This document shows positions 21,227-31,255 of a stretch of 64,000 nt of DNA, piece by piece. Below the pieces are notes generated by a model. It was not told where the DNA came from. It worked only from the letters and a program-made list of their open reading frames with translations, and did no database searches. Origin of the DNA: Pectobacterium sp. PL152 (GTDB lineage: Bacteria; Pseudomonadota; Gammaproteobacteria; Enterobacterales; Enterobacteriaceae). The stretch covers positions 4,030,001-4,094,000 of the forward strand of contig CP091064.1 of assembly GCA_021907015.1 (NCBI GenBank), in the 5' to 3' direction. A program made the position numbers and the translations under genes. Position 1 is the stretch's first letter. The number at the start of each line of letters is the position of its first letter.

Positions 21227-21616
21227 GTGGGCAAATCCGTGAAAAAACAAAGACCTGTCAATCTGGAATTGCAGACGATCCAGTTTCCCGTTACTGCGAT
21301 AGCATCTATTCTTCACCGCGTCTCCGGCGTTATCACCTTTGTCGCTGTCGGTATTTTACTGTGGCTGTTGGGCACTTCTCTTTCTTCAGAGGAAGGGTTC
21401 CTGCGTGCTGCGGAAATTATGGATAGCTTCATCGTCAAATTTATCGTTTGGGGCATCCTCGTTGCGTTGGCTTATCACATTGTTGGTGGTTTACGTCATC
21501 TCTTGATGGATTTTGGCTATATAGAAGAAGATCTTGCCGCAGGTAAGCGTTCTGCAAATATCTCCTTTATTATTACTGTCGTGCTTTCAATTCTGGCTGG
21601 AGTCCTCGTATGGTAA
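21227..21616 (+). CDS. sdhC: Succinate dehydrogenase cytochrome b556 subunit
   Basis: A 129-aa three-helix membrane subunit, equal in length to E. coli SdhC, that with SdhD binds heme b and ubiquinone and anchors SdhAB. Motifs are [25 protein letters not shown] (quinone-site Ser and Arg) and [17 protein letters not shown] (heme-ligand His). The start used is GTG 21227; GGAGGAAG lies about 20 bases upstream, unusually far, so a GTG at 21239 is an alternative that would shorten the protein by four residues. It overlaps sdhD by seven bases. Confidence 0.95.
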   Translation: MGKSVKKQRPVNLELQTIQFPVTAIASILHRVSGVITFVAVGILLWLLGTSLSSEEGFLRAAEIMDSFIVKFIVWGILVALAYHIVGGLRHLLMDFGYIEEDLAAGKRSANISFIITVVLSILAGVLVW

Positions 21617-21957
21617 GCAATGCTTCTGCGTTAGGACGCAATGGCGTACACGATTGGTTACTGATTCGCGCTTCCGCCATCGTCATTGTTCTGTATGTAA
21701 TTTATATTATTGGTTTTATTGCTACAGCTGGCGATATCACGTATGAAATCTGGCGTGGTTTCTTCGCGATGGCTCTCACCAAAGTATTCACACTGCTAAC
21801 GTTATTTTCCATTCTGGTTCATGCCTGGATAGGGATGTGGCAAGTGCTGACCGACTACATTAAACCGCTGGCCTTACGCCTGACTTTACAGTTAGCGATT
21901 GTCGTGGCGCTGTTGGTGTACGTCATTTATGGAACTATTGTGGTGTGGGGTGCGTGA
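21610..21957 (+). CDS. sdhD: Succinate dehydrogenase membrane anchor subunit
   Basis: A 115-aa protein with three membrane helices, the second membrane anchor of complex II. The opening [20 protein letters not shown] carries the conserved Asp and Arg near the quinone site, and [16 protein letters not shown] holds conserved His, Asp and Tyr residues. Length matches E. coli SdhD. Its ATG lies inside the end of sdhC, and its TGA overlaps the sdhA ATG by one base, so the four sdh cistrons are tightly coupled. Confidence 0.95.
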   Translation: MVSNASALGRNGVHDWLLIRASAIVIVLYVIYIIGFIATAGDITYEIWRGFFAMALTKVFTLLTLFSILVHAWIGMWQVLTDYIKPLALRLTLQLAIVVALLVYVIYGTIVVWGA

Positions 21958-23723
21958 TGAATTTGCCAGTCAGAGAATTTGATGCAGTGGTTGTTGGTGC
22001 GGGTGGCGCAGGTATGCGTGCCGCGCTGCAAATCTCCCAAATGGGCCTGTCCTGCGCCCTGTTATCGAAAGTGTTCCCAACCCGTTCCCATACTGTCTCT
22101 GCGCAGGGTGGTATTACCGTTGCGCTGGGTAACACCCATGAAGATAACTGGGAATGGCACATGTATGACACCGTAAAAGGGTCAGATTACATTGGTGATC
22201 AGGACGCGATTGAATATATGTGTAAAACCGGCCCGGAAGCGATTCTGGAACTGGAACACATGGGTTTACCGTTTTCCCGTCTGGACGATGGTCGCATTTA
22301 TCAGCGTCCGTTCGGCGGTCAGTCCAAGAATTTTGGCGGCGAGCAGGCCGCGCGTACCGCAGCTGCCGCTGACCGTACTGGCCATGCGCTGCTGCATACG
22401 CTGTATCAGCAGAACCTGAAAAACCATACGACTATCTTCTCCGAGTGGTACGCCCTCGATCTGGTGAAGAATCAGGATGGCGCAGTAGTCGGCTGCACGG
22501 CGATCTGTATCGAAACCGGTGAAGTCGTTTATTTCAAAGCGAAAGCGACTGTGCTGGCAACCGGTGGCGCAGGCCGTATCTATCAATCCACGACCAACGC
22601 ACACATTAATACAGGTGACGGCGTAGGCATGGCATTGCGTGCCGGCGTTCCGTTGCAAGATATGGAAATGTGGCAGTTCCACCCGACCGGTATTGCTGGC
22701 GCGGGTGTGCTGGTGACCGAAGGCTGTCGTGGTGAAGGCGGCTACCTGCTGAACAAGCACGGTGAACGTTTCATGGAACGCTACGCGCCGAACGCGAAAG
22801 ATCTGGCGGGCCGTGACGTGGTTGCGCGTTCTATCATGATCGAAATTCGTGAAGGCCGTGGCTGCGATGGCCCGTGGGGACCACACGCCAAGCTGAAGCT
22901 GGACCATCTGGGTAAAGATGTTCTGGAATCCCGTCTGCCGGGTATTTTGGAGCTGTCCCGCACGTTTGCGCACGTCGATCCGGTGAAAGAGCCGATTCCA
23001 GTTATTCCAACCTGCCACTACATGATGGGCGGTATTCCGACCAAAGTGAGCGGCCAGGCGCTGACGGTGAATGAGAAAGGCGAAGACGTGGTGATTCCAG
23101 GGCTGTTCGCCGTGGGTGAAATTGCCTGCGTCTCGGTTCATGGTGCCAACCGTCTGGGCGGTAACTCGCTGCTCGACCTGGTGGTATTTGGTCGCTCGGC
23201 GGGTATTCATCTGCAAGAGTCTCTGGAAGAGCAGGGCGAAAGCCGTGATGCCAGTGAATCCGATATTGAAGCGTCGCTCGACCGCATGAATCGTTGGAAC
23301 AATACTCGTTCTGGTGAAGATCCGGTGGAAATCCGCAAGGCGTTGCAATCCTGTATGCAGAATAACTTCTCGGTCTTCCGCGAAGGTGATGCGATGGCGA
23401 AAGGGTTGGAAGAGCTGAAAGTGATCCGTGAACGCCTGAAAAATGCGCGTCTGGATGACACATCCAGCGAATTCAACACCCAGCGCATTGAGTGTCTGGA
23501 ACTGGATAACCTGATGGAAACTGCGTATGCAACGGCGGTTTCGGCTAACTTCCGTACAGAAAGCCGTGGTGCCCATAGCCGCTTCGATTACCCAGAACGT
23601 GACGATGAGAATTGGTTGTGCCATTCGTTGTATCTGCCGCAAACCGACAGCATGACGCGCCGTGAGGTGAACATGCAGCCTAAACTGCGTCCGGCGTTCC
23701 CGCCGAAAATACGTACTTATTAA
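21957..23723 (+). CDS. sdhA: Succinate dehydrogenase flavoprotein subunit
   Basis: A 588-aa flavoprotein, equal in length to E. coli SdhA, which oxidises succinate to fumarate. The N-terminal dinucleotide fold is [14 protein letters not shown]; the covalent-FAD His is in [13 protein letters not shown]; substrate-site residues appear in [20 protein letters not shown] and [10 protein letters not shown] start at 21957, overlapping the sdhD stop, as the family N terminus is [12 protein letters not shown]. It precedes sdhB by 16 bp. No lesion is seen. Confidence 0.98.
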   Translation: MNLPVREFDAVVVGAGGAGMRAALQISQMGLSCALLSKVFPTRSHTVSAQGGITVALGNTHEDNWEWHMYDTVKGSDYIGDQDAIEYMCKTGPEAILELEHMGLPFSRLDDGRIYQRPFGGQSKNFGGEQAARTAAAADRTGHALLHTLYQQNLKNHTTIFSEWYALDLVKNQDGAVVGCTAICIETGEVVYFKAKATVLATGGAGRIYQSTTNAHINTGDGVGMALRAGVPLQDMEMWQFHPTGIAGAGVLVTEGCRGEGGYLLNKHGERFMERYAPNAKDLAGRDVVARSIMIEIREGRGCDGPWGPHAKLKLDHLGKDVLESRLPGILELSRTFAHVDPVKEPIPVIPTCHYMMGGIPTKVSGQALTVNEKGEDVVIPGLFAVGEIACVSVHGANRLGGNSLLDLVVFGRSAGIHLQESLEEQGESRDASESDIEASLDRMNRWNNTRSGEDPVEIRKALQSCMQNNFSVFREGDAMAKGLEELKVIRERLKNARLDDTSSEFNTQRIECLELDNLMETAYATAVSANFRTESRGAHSRFDYPERDDENWLCHSLYLPQTDSMTRREVNMQPKLRPAFPPKIRTY

Positions 23724-23739
23724 TTGCGGAGATCAAACG

Positions 23740-24456
23740 ATGAAACTCGAATTTTCTATTTATCGTTACAACCCGGATGTTGATGATGCTCCGCGGATGC
23801 AGGATTACCAACTGGAAGCGGAAGAAGGCCGCGACATGATGCTGCTGGATGCGCTGATGTTGCTGAAAGAGCAGGACCCGACGCTGTCATTCCGTCGTTC
23901 CTGCCGTGAAGGCGTCTGCGGTTCCGATGGCGTTAACATGAACGGCAAAAATGGGCTGGCCTGTATTACGCCGGTTTCCGCGTTACGTCGCGGAAACAGC
24001 AAAATTGTTATCCGTCCTTTACCTGGATTACCGGTTGTACGTGATTTGGTAGTGGACATGGGACAGTTCTATGCCCAATATGAGAAAATAAAGCCTTACC
24101 TGTTGAATAATGGGAAAAATCCGCCGGCGCGCGAGCATCTGCAATCGCCTGAACAACGTGCCAAGCTGGATGGGTTGTATGAATGCATCATGTGCGCCTG
24201 CTGTTCAACGTCTTGCCCGTCGTTCTGGTGGAACCCGGACAAGTTTGTTGGGCCTGCGGGGCTGCTGGCGGCTTACCGTTTCCTGATCGACAGCCGCGAT
24301 ACGGAAACCAAGCCACGACTGGACGAGTTGGACGATGCGTTCAGCGTCTTCCGCTGCCACGGCATCATGAACTGCGTCAATGTGTGTCCGAAAGGGCTGA
24401 ACCCGACCAAGGCTATCGGTCATATTAAATCGATGCTGTTGCACCGCAGCGCGTAA
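23740..24456 (+). CDS. sdhB: Succinate dehydrogenase iron-sulfur subunit
   Basis: A 238-aa protein, equal to E. coli SdhB, that passes electrons from FAD to quinone through three clusters. The [2Fe-2S] ligands are in SCREGVCGSDGVNMNGKNGL with a later C-containing LACITP segment; the [4Fe-4S] motif is CIMCACCSTSCPS and the [3Fe-4S] motif CHGIMNCVNVCPKGLNP. It is the last sdh gene; 276 bp with two strong hairpins follow before sucA. Confidence 0.98.
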   Translation: MKLEFSIYRYNPDVDDAPRMQDYQLEAEEGRDMMLLDALMLLKEQDPTLSFRRSCREGVCGSDGVNMNGKNGLACITPVSALRRGNSKIVIRPLPGLPVVRDLVVDMGQFYAQYEKIKPYLLNNGKNPPAREHLQSPEQRAKLDGLYECIMCACCSTSCPSFWWNPDKFVGPAGLLAAYRFLIDSRDTETKPRLDELDDAFSVFRCHGIMNCVNVCPKGLNPTKAIGHIKSMLLHRSA

Positions 24457-24512
24457 CGGATAGTCAGTACGTAACGCGTTATTGCATAAAGATTAAGTAG
24501 TAAAACATGTAT

Positions 24513-24600
24513 CTCCCTCTGAAGTTGCTATTCTTCAGAGGGAGCGCAGGAAACCTTTAAAAACCGGCTTACGCGCCAGAACCGGTTTTTAAAGGTTCCT
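24513..24600 (+). other. Two tandem long hairpins between sdhB and sucA
   Basis: Hairpin 1: CTCCCTCTGAAG (24513-24524) pairs perfectly with CTTCAGAGGGAG (24533-24544), loop of 8. Hairpin 2: AACCTTTAAAAACCGG (24552-24567) pairs perfectly with CCGGTTTTTAAAGGTT (24582-24597), loop of 14, extended by AGG/CCT across one bulged base. Neither is followed by a U-run, so they look like mRNA-structure or processing elements rather than full terminators. The rest of 24457-24732 has no gene. Confidence 0.8.
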
Positions 24601-24732
24601 TAGGGGGGATGGATACCCTAAGCGCGTACCGATGTACGACAAGTGAACCGTTTGTATAGTAAACGATATACGGGCACTAAATTACATGTTAACCACGGCG
24701 AAAACTGAAGCTTATTAGCTTAAGGGATCATA

Positions 24733-27540
24733 ATGCAGAACGGCGCAATGAAGGCCTGGCTGGATTCCTCCTATTTGGCGGGTGCGAATCAGTCCTACAT
24801 AGAGCAACTCTATGAAGATTTTTTAACCGATCCTGACTCGATCGAACATAGCTGGCGCTCGATCTTCCAGCAATTGCCTACGAGTGGGGTCAAACCGGAT
24901 CAACTCCATTCCAAAACGCGTGAATATTTCCGCCGTCTGGCGAAAGACGCTTCGCGCTTTACCTCATCAGTCACCGATCCCGATATTGATGCTAAGCAGG
25001 TCAAGGTATTGCAGCTGATCAATGCGTTCCGCTTCCGTGGACATCAGCGCGCTAACCTGGACCCGATTTTCCTGCGCCCTCAGGAGCCAGTTGCAGAACT
25101 GGATCTGGATTACCACAATCTGACGCAGGATGACCTACAGGAATCCTTCAACGTGGGCTCTTTTGCCATCGGCAAAGACACCATGAAGCTGGAAGATCTG
25201 TATGAAGCACTGAAGCGCACCTACTGCGGTTCTATCGGTGCGGAATATATGCACATGACCAGTACGGAAGAGAAACGTTGGATCCAGCAGCGTATCGAAT
25301 CGGTAATGGGGCAGCCGTCATTTTCTCTCGAAGAAAAGCGTCGTTTCCTGAAAGAATTAACCGCAGCCGAAGGGCTGGAACGTTATCTGGGTGCTAAGTA
25401 TCCCGGTGCGAAGCGTTTCTCGCTGGAAGGCGGCGATGCGTTGGTTCCGATGCTGAAAGAGCTGATTCGCCATGCGGGCGCGAACGACACCCGTGAAGTG
25501 GTATTGGGGATGGCGCACCGTGGCCGCCTCAACGTGCTGATCAACGTATTGGGCAAAAAATCTCAGGATCTGTTCGACGAGTTCGCCGGCAAGCATAAAG
25601 AACACCTGGGTACGGGTGACGTGAAATATCATCAGGGCTTCTCGTCGGAATTCGAGACTGCTGGCGGCCTGGTGCATTTGGCGCTGGCGTTCAACCCCTC
25701 GCATCTTGAAATCGTCAGCCCGGTTGTGACGGGATCGGTTCGTGCGCGTCTTGATCGTCTTAACAGCCAGAGTGGTCCACGTGTTCTGCCAATCACGATT
25801 CACGGCGATGCGGCAGTCAGTGGTCAGGGTGTGGTTCAGGAACTGTTGAATATGTCGACGGTGCGTGGCTACGAAGTGGGCGGCACGCTACGTATTGTTA
25901 TCAACAACCGTATCGGCTTCACCACGTCTAACCCGCTGGATATCCGTTCCACCGAGTACTGTACTGATATCGGCAAAATGGTGCAGGCGCCTATTTTCCA
26001 CGTTAACGCAGACGATCCCGAAGCGGTGGCGTTTGTTACTCGCCTGGCATTGGATTTCCGCAACGCCTTTAAGCGCGATGTATTTATCGATCTGATTTGT
26101 TACCGCCGTCATGGTCATAACGAAGCTGACGAGCCAAGTGCAACGCAGCCGATGATGTACCAGAAAATCAAAAAACATCCTACGCCACGTAAGGTCTATG
26201 CCGACCGTCTGGAGCAGGAAAAATCCATCACGCTGGAAGATGCTACTGAAATGGTCAATCTTTACCGCGACGCGCTCGATGCGGGTGAATGCGTGGTAGA
26301 AGAATGGCGTGAAATGGATATGCAGTCCTTTACCTGGACGCCGTATTTGAATCATGAGTGGGATGAGCCTTATCCGCACGCAACAGAAATGAAACGCTTG
26401 CAGGAACTGGCGAAGCGTATCAGTGAAGTGCCGGAAGGGATTGACGTTCATCCTCGCGTTGCCAAAGTTTATGCTGACCGTGCCGAAATGGCCGCTGGCA
26501 ACAAGCCGTTTGACTGGGGCGGGGCGGAAACGCTGGCCTACGCGACGCTGGTTGACGAGGGCATTCCGATTCGCCTGTCCGGTGAGGATAGCGGCCGCGG
26601 TACGTTCTTCCATCGCCATGCTGTTGTGCATAACCAGAAAAACGGTTCCAGCTACACGCCGCTGAATCATGTGCATAACGGGCAGGGCGCGTTTAACGTC
26701 TGGGACTCCGTATTGTCCGAAGAGGCGATTCTGGCGTTCGAATACGGTTATGCGACCGCAGAACCGCGCACGCTGACCATCTGGGAAGCGCAGTTTGGTG
26801 ACTTCGCCAACGGTGCGCAGGTGGTTATCGACCAGTTCATCAGCTCCGGCGAGCAGAAGTGGGGCCGGATGTGTGGTCTGGTTATGCTGCTGCCGCACGG
26901 TTATGAAGGACAGGGCCCAGAACACTCGTCTGCGAGACTGGAACGTTATCTGCAATTGTGCGCTGAGCAAAATATGCAGGTTTGTATTCCATCAACGCCT
27001 GCACAGGTGTATCACATGCTTCGCCGTCAGGCGCTGCGCGGAATGCGCCGTCCGCTGGTAGTCATGTCACCGAAATCCCTGTTGCGCCATCCGCTGGCGA
27101 TCTCTTCACTGGAAGAACTGGCGAACGGCTCCTTCCAGCCAGCGATTGGTGAAATAGAAGAATTAGATCCAGCAGCCGTGAAGCGTGTCGTGCTTTGTTC
27201 CGGTAAGGTCTACTATGATTTGCTGGAGCAGCGCCGCAAGAACGAGCAAAAAGATGTCGCGATCGTCCGTATCGAACAGCTTTATCCGTTCCCGCATCAG
27301 GCAGTACAAGCGGCGCTGGAATCTTTTGCCCATGTTCACGATTTCGTGTGGTGTCAGGAAGAGCCACTGAATCAGGGAGCCTGGTATTGCAGTCAGCACC
27401 ATTTCCGTGAAGTGATTCCGTTTGGGGCTTCTTTACGTTACGCAGGACGCCCGGCGTCTGCATCACCCGCCGTTGGCTATATGTCCGTACACCAGAAACA
27501 ACAGCAAGATCTGGTCGATGACGCGCTGAACGTTGATTAA
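24733..27540 (+). CDS. sucA: 2-oxoglutarate dehydrogenase E1 component
   Basis: A 935-aa thiamine-diphosphate enzyme (E. coli 933 aa) that decarboxylates 2-oxoglutarate and passes the succinyl group to SucB. Recognisable segments are the N-terminal SSYLAGANQSYIEQLYEDFL, VVLGMAHRGRLNVL, GLVHLALAFNPSHLEIV, the ThDP-binding region HGDAAVSGQGVVQE to INNRIGF, and the C-terminal pyrimidine-binding SGEDSGRGTFFHRHAV. ATG 24733 is used; a second in-frame ATG six codons later is possible. Sixteen bases separate it from sucB. The frame is intact. Confidence 0.98.
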   Translation: MQNGAMKAWLDSSYLAGANQSYIEQLYEDFLTDPDSIEHSWRSIFQQLPTSGVKPDQLHSKTREYFRRLAKDASRFTSSVTDPDIDAKQVKVLQLINAFRFRGHQRANLDPIFLRPQEPVAELDLDYHNLTQDDLQESFNVGSFAIGKDTMKLEDLYEALKRTYCGSIGAEYMHMTSTEEKRWIQQRIESVMGQPSFSLEEKRRFLKELTAAEGLERYLGAKYPGAKRFSLEGGDALVPMLKELIRHAGANDTREVVLGMAHRGRLNVLINVLGKKSQDLFDEFAGKHKEHLGTGDVKYHQGFSSEFETAGGLVHLALAFNPSHLEIVSPVVTGSVRARLDRLNSQSGPRVLPITIHGDAAVSGQGVVQELLNMSTVRGYEVGGTLRIVINNRIGFTTSNPLDIRSTEYCTDIGKMVQAPIFHVNADDPEAVAFVTRLALDFRNAFKRDVFIDLICYRRHGHNEADEPSATQPMMYQKIKKHPTPRKVYADRLEQEKSITLEDATEMVNLYRDALDAGECVVEEWREMDMQSFTWTPYLNHEWDEPYPHATEMKRLQELAKRISEVPEGIDVHPRVAKVYADRAEMAAGNKPFDWGGAETLAYATLVDEGIPIRLSGEDSGRGTFFHRHAVVHNQKNGSSYTPLNHVHNGQGAFNVWDSVLSEEAILAFEYGYATAEPRTLTIWEAQFGDFANGAQVVIDQFISSGEQKWGRMCGLVMLLPHGYEGQGPEHSSARLERYLQLCAEQNMQVCIPSTPAQVYHMLRRQALRGMRRPLVVMSPKSLLRHPLAISSLEELANGSFQPAIGEIEELDPAAVKRVVLCSGKVYYDLLEQRRKNEQKDVAIVRIEQLYPFPHQAVQAALESFAHVHDFVWCQEEPLNQGAWYCSQHHFREVIPFGASLRYAGRPASASPAVGYMSVHQKQQQDLVDDALNVD

Positions 27541-27555
27541 ATAAAAGGATAGATA

Positions 27556-28782
27556 ATGAGTAGCGTAGATATTCTTGTACCCGACCTGCCTGAATCCGTC
27601 GCTGACGCCACTGTTGCGACCTGGCATAAAAAACCAGGCGATAGCGTTCAGCGCGATGAAGTACTGGTTGAAATTGAAACTGACAAAGTTGTACTGGAAG
27701 TGCCTGCCTCTGAAGCTGGCATTCTGGATGCCGTGCTGGAAGAAGAAGGTGCTACGGTAACGTCTCGCCAGTTGCTGGGCCGCATCCGCCGTGGCGACAG
27801 CTCTGGTAAAGAAACCAGTGAGAAGTCACAGAGCAAAGAATCAACACCGGCACAGCGCCATACGGCTGGGCTGGAAGAAGAGAATAGCGACGCGCTAAGC
27901 CCAGCGATCCGCCGTCTGATTGCCGAGCACGATCTCGATGCCTCTGCTATCAAAGGCAGCGGCGTAGGTGGTCGAATTACTCGTGAAGACGTCGATAAGC
28001 ATTTGGCTGCTCAGAAGAAAGAATCTGGCAAAGCGGCTAAGTCTGAGGCTCCGGCGGCTGCTCCGGCACCGGCTTTGGGTGCGCGCAGTGAAAAACGCGT
28101 ACCGATGACGCGCCTGCGTAAGCGTGTTGCAGAGCGCCTGCTGGAAGCGAAAAACAGCACGGCCATGTTGACGACGTTCAACGAAATCAACATGCAGCCC
28201 ATTATGGATCTGCGCAAGCAATACGGCGAAGCGTTTGAGAAACGTCACGGTGTGCGTCTGGGCTTTATGTCCTTCTACATCAAAGCCGTGGTTGAAGCGC
28301 TGAAGCGTTACCCTGAAGTGAATGCCTCTATTGATGGCGAAGATGTGGTTTACCACAACTATTTCGATGTCAGCATTGCGGTTTCGACTCCGCGTGGTCT
28401 GGTTACGCCAGTGCTGCGTGATGTGGATGCGCTGGGCATGGCCGACATTGAAAAACGTATCAAAGATCTGGCCGTGAAAGGCCGTGACGGCAAACTGACG
28501 GTTGAAGAGCTGCTGGGCGGTAACTTCACGATTACCAACGGCGGCGTCTTTGGTTCTCTGATGTCTACCCCGATCATCAACCCACCGCAGAGTGCGATTC
28601 TGGGTATGCACGCCATTAAAGATCGCCCAATGGCGGTGGATGGTCAGGTCGTTATTCTGCCGATGATGTATCTGGCGCTGTCTTACGATCACCGTTTGGT
28701 TGACGGCCGTGAATCCGTTGGCTTCCTGGTGACGGTGAAAGAGATGCTGGAAGATCCGGCACGTCTGCTGTTAGACGTGTAG
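27556..28782 (+). CDS. sucB: 2-oxoglutarate dehydrogenase E2 (dihydrolipoyl succinyltransferase)
   Basis: A 408-aa acyltransferase forming the core of the 2-oxoglutarate dehydrogenase complex. Order: lipoyl domain (residues about 1-80, lipoyl-Lys in [13 protein letters not shown]), linker, peripheral-subunit-binding domain ([20 protein letters not shown] and GRITREDV), an Ala/Pro-rich linker, and the catalytic domain ending with active-site [12 protein letters not shown]. Length is close to the 405-aa E. coli protein. A 206-bp gap with a hairpin separates it from sucC. Confidence 0.98.
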   Translation: MSSVDILVPDLPESVADATVATWHKKPGDSVQRDEVLVEIETDKVVLEVPASEAGILDAVLEEEGATVTSRQLLGRIRRGDSSGKETSEKSQSKESTPAQRHTAGLEEENSDALSPAIRRLIAEHDLDASAIKGSGVGGRITREDVDKHLAAQKKESGKAAKSEAPAAAPAPALGARSEKRVPMTRLRKRVAERLLEAKNSTAMLTTFNEINMQPIMDLRKQYGEAFEKRHGVRLGFMSFYIKAVVEALKRYPEVNASIDGEDVVYHNYFDVSIAVSTPRGLVTPVLRDVDALGMADIEKRIKDLAVKGRDGKLTVEELLGGNFTITNGGVFGSLMSTPIINPPQSAILGMHAIKDRPMAVDGQVVILPMMYLALSYDHRLVDGRESVGFLVTVKEMLEDPARLLLDV

Positions 28783-28805
28783 TCCGACAGATAGACGTTT
28801 GATCT

Positions 28806-28835
28806 CGGGCGGATAACCCTGACGGTTCCCGCCCG
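28806..28835 (+). other. Hairpin between sucB and sucC
   Basis: CGGGCGG (28806-28812) pairs with CCGCCCG (28829-28835), with an inner AACC/GGTT stem around CTGAC. It is not followed by a U-run. The remaining part of the 206-bp gap shows nothing definable. Confidence 0.6.
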
Positions 28836-28988
28836 AAGCGATATACCAGATTAAGTGCTATGCAGGTCGCTTTTTCAGCGGCGTTATCCAAATATATCAG
28901 AGAGTTATTGGCGTTTTTCGCTACCGAAAGAGTCGGTGAAGAAAAACCGCCTGCCGACTTATCTCCAAACCTAAATGGATAGAACATC

Positions 28989-30155
28989 ATGAATTTACAC
29001 GAGTATCAGGCAAAACAACTCTTTGCTCGATATGGTTTACCGGCACCGACCGGCTATGCCTGTACCACACCGCGTGAAGCGGAAGAAGCCGCGTCTAAAA
29101 TTGGTGCGGGTCCGTGGGTCGTAAAATGTCAGGTTCACGCAGGCGGTCGCGGTAAAGCGGGCGGCGTTAAAGTCGTCAGTAACAAAGAAGATATCCGCGC
29201 CTTTGCTGAAAACTGGTTAGGCTAAAAACTCGTTACTTATCAAACTGACGCACAGGGTCAACCGGTTCATCAAATTCTGGTTGAAGCGGCAACAGATATC
29301 GACAAAGAGCTTTATCTGGGTGCAGTTGTTGACCGTGGCACGCGTCGCGTGGTGTTCATGGCATCCACCGAAGGCGGTGTAGAAATTGAAAAAGTGGCGG
29401 AAGAGACGCCGGAACTGATCCATAAAGCGGCGATCGATCCACTGGTAGGCCCACAGCCTTATCAGGGGCGCGAACTGGCTTTCAAACTGGGCCTGAGCGG
29501 TAAGCAAGTTGCTCAATTCACCAAAATCTTCATGGGTCTGGCGACGCTGTTCCTGGAGCGCGATCTGGCACTGGTAGAAATCAACCCGCTGGTGATCACT
29601 AAGCAGGGTGATTTGGTGTGTCTGGATGGCAAACTGGGCGCGGACGGCAATGCGTTGTTCCGTCAGCCTGAGCTGCGCGAAATGCGTGACCCAAGCCAGG
29701 AAGACTCCCGTGAAGCGCATGCAGCACAGTGGGAACTGAACTATGTTGCGCTGGACGGCAATATTGGTTGTATGGTGAACGGCGCCGGTCTGGCGATGGG
29801 CACCATGGACATCGTGAAACTGCACGGCGGTTCTCCTGCAAACTTCCTTGATGTTGGCGGCGGCGCGACGAAAGAACGTGTTACCGAAGCGTTCAAAATC
29901 ATCCTGTCTGATGACAAGGTAAAAGCTGTCTTTGTTAACATCTTTGGTGGCATTGTGCGTTGCGACCTGATCGCTGACGGCATCATCGGCGCGGTAGCCG
30001 AAGTGGGTGTTAACGTACCGGTTGTTGTACGTCTGGAAGGAAACAATGCGGAGCTGGGTGCCAAGAAACTGGCGGATAGCGGCCTGAATATTATCGCCGC
30101 GACCAGCCTGACGGGTGCCGCTCAGCAGGTTGTTGCAGCAGTGGAGGGTAAATAA
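28989..30155 (+). pseudogene. sucC: Succinyl-CoA ligase beta subunit, in-frame stop at codon 79
   Basis: SucC is the ADP-forming succinyl-CoA synthetase beta subunit (388 aa here and in E. coli), with an ATP-grasp domain ([20 protein letters not shown]) and a C-terminal CoA-ligase domain ([18 protein letters not shown]). After AENWLG the codon at 29223-29225 is TAA, where family members have Lys; the same frame continues without further problems through LVTYQTD to the TAA at 30153-30155. The change is a single A-to-T substitution in a run of six A, not an indel. If real, only 78 residues would be made unless translation restarts (for example ATG 29358). The stop overlaps the sucD ATG by one base. 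Confidence 0.95.
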
Positions 30156-31027
30156 TGTCCATTCTGATTAATAAAAATACCAAAGTTATCTGTCAGGGTT
30201 TTACCGGTAGTCAGGGGACATTCCACTCTGAGCAAGCACTTGCTTACGGTACACAAATGGTCGGTGGCGTGACGCCGGGTAAAGGCGGCACGGAACATCT
30301 GGGCCTGCCCGTATTTAATACGGTGCGTGAGGCAGTAGAAGCGACGGGCGCAACCGCATCCGTTATCTACGTTCCGGCTCCGTTCTGTAAAGACTCCATT
30401 CTGGAAGCGATTGACGCAGGTATCGAGCTGATTATCTGTATCACCGAAGGTATCCCGACGCTGGATATGCTGACGGTGAAAGTCAAACTCGACCAGAGCG
30501 GCGTGCGGATGATCGGTCCGAACTGCCCAGGTGTGATCACGCCGGGTGAATGTAAGATCGGTATTATGCCTGGCCATATCCACCTGCCGGGTAAAGTGGG
30601 TATCGTTTCTCGTTCAGGTACGCTGACGTATGAAGCGGTGAAGCAAACGACCGATGCCGGGCTGGGTCAGTCCAGCTGTGTCGGTATCGGCGGTGACCCG
30701 ATCCCTGGCTCTAACTTCATCGATATTCTGAAGCTGTTTGAACAGGATCCGCAGACCGAAGCCATCGTGATGATCGGCGAAATCGGTGGTACGGCGGAAG
30801 AAGAAGCGGCAGCGTACATTAAAGAACACGTGACTAAGCCAGTTGTCGGCTACATTGCGGGTGTGACGGCGCCGAAAGGCAAGCGCATGGGCCACGCTGG
30901 TGCAATCATCGCCGGTGGTAAAGGTACTGCTGACGATAAATTCGCGGCGTTAGAAGCAGCGGGTGTTAAAACCGTTCGCAGCCTGGCGGATATCGGTGAT
31001 GCAGTAAAAGCGATATTAGCGCGTTAA
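30155..31027 (+). CDS. sucD: Succinyl-CoA ligase alpha subunit
   Basis: A 290-aa protein (E. coli 289) forming the alpha subunit of succinyl-CoA synthetase. The CoA-binding Rossmann segment is [17 protein letters not shown], the central PNCPGVI block follows, and the phosphohistidine lies in the late [17 protein letters not shown] segment. It is translationally coupled to sucC through a one-base overlap, so premature termination in sucC might also lower SucD synthesis. A strong terminator ends the sdh-suc unit. Confidence 0.97.
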   Translation: MSILINKNTKVICQGFTGSQGTFHSEQALAYGTQMVGGVTPGKGGTEHLGLPVFNTVREAVEATGATASVIYVPAPFCKDSILEAIDAGIELIICITEGIPTLDMLTVKVKLDQSGVRMIGPNCPGVITPGECKIGIMPGHIHLPGKVGIVSRSGTLTYEAVKQTTDAGLGQSSCVGIGGDPIPGSNFIDILKLFEQDPQTEAIVMIGEIGGTAEEEAAAYIKEHVTKPVVGYIAGVTAPKGKRMGHAGAIIAGGKGTADDKFAALEAAGVKTVRSLADIGDAVKAILAR

Positions 31028-31049
31028 TCGATTATTTGATTAAATACTC

Positions 31050-31076
31050 TAGCCACCTTCGGGTGGCTTTTTTTTA
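31050..31076 (+). terminator. Rho-independent terminator after sucD
   Basis: AGCCACC pairs with GGTGGCT around TTCG (a stable UUCG-type loop), followed by an eight-T run. It is 24 bp past the sucD stop and closes the sdhCDAB-sucABCD unit. The short 3' untranslated region could yield a 3'-derived small RNA, but no sequence match to one was recognised. Confidence 0.93.
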
Positions 31077-31255
31077 TTCAAATTTAGCCATTGAGGTTAA
31101 TCGACGCAATTGAATTGCACATGACTTTTTCGTGGTTTTATTGGATAATTCGCGCGCCTGAAAAGGCTGATTAGTGATAAGCAGAAATGAAGAATATTTC
31201 ATTGAGTTCATGTAAACAGGGAATGATTAATTAATTTGCCTTAAGGGGATGTTGT

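Noticed and set aside
22266..23642. 458-aa open frame on the minus strand inside sdhA
   Set aside because: A shadow of the highly conserved sdhA; no ribosome site or plausible domain.
31028..31076. SdhX-like small RNA from the 3' end of sucD
   Set aside because: Only the terminator hairpin is clear; the seed region could not be matched, and no expression data are available.
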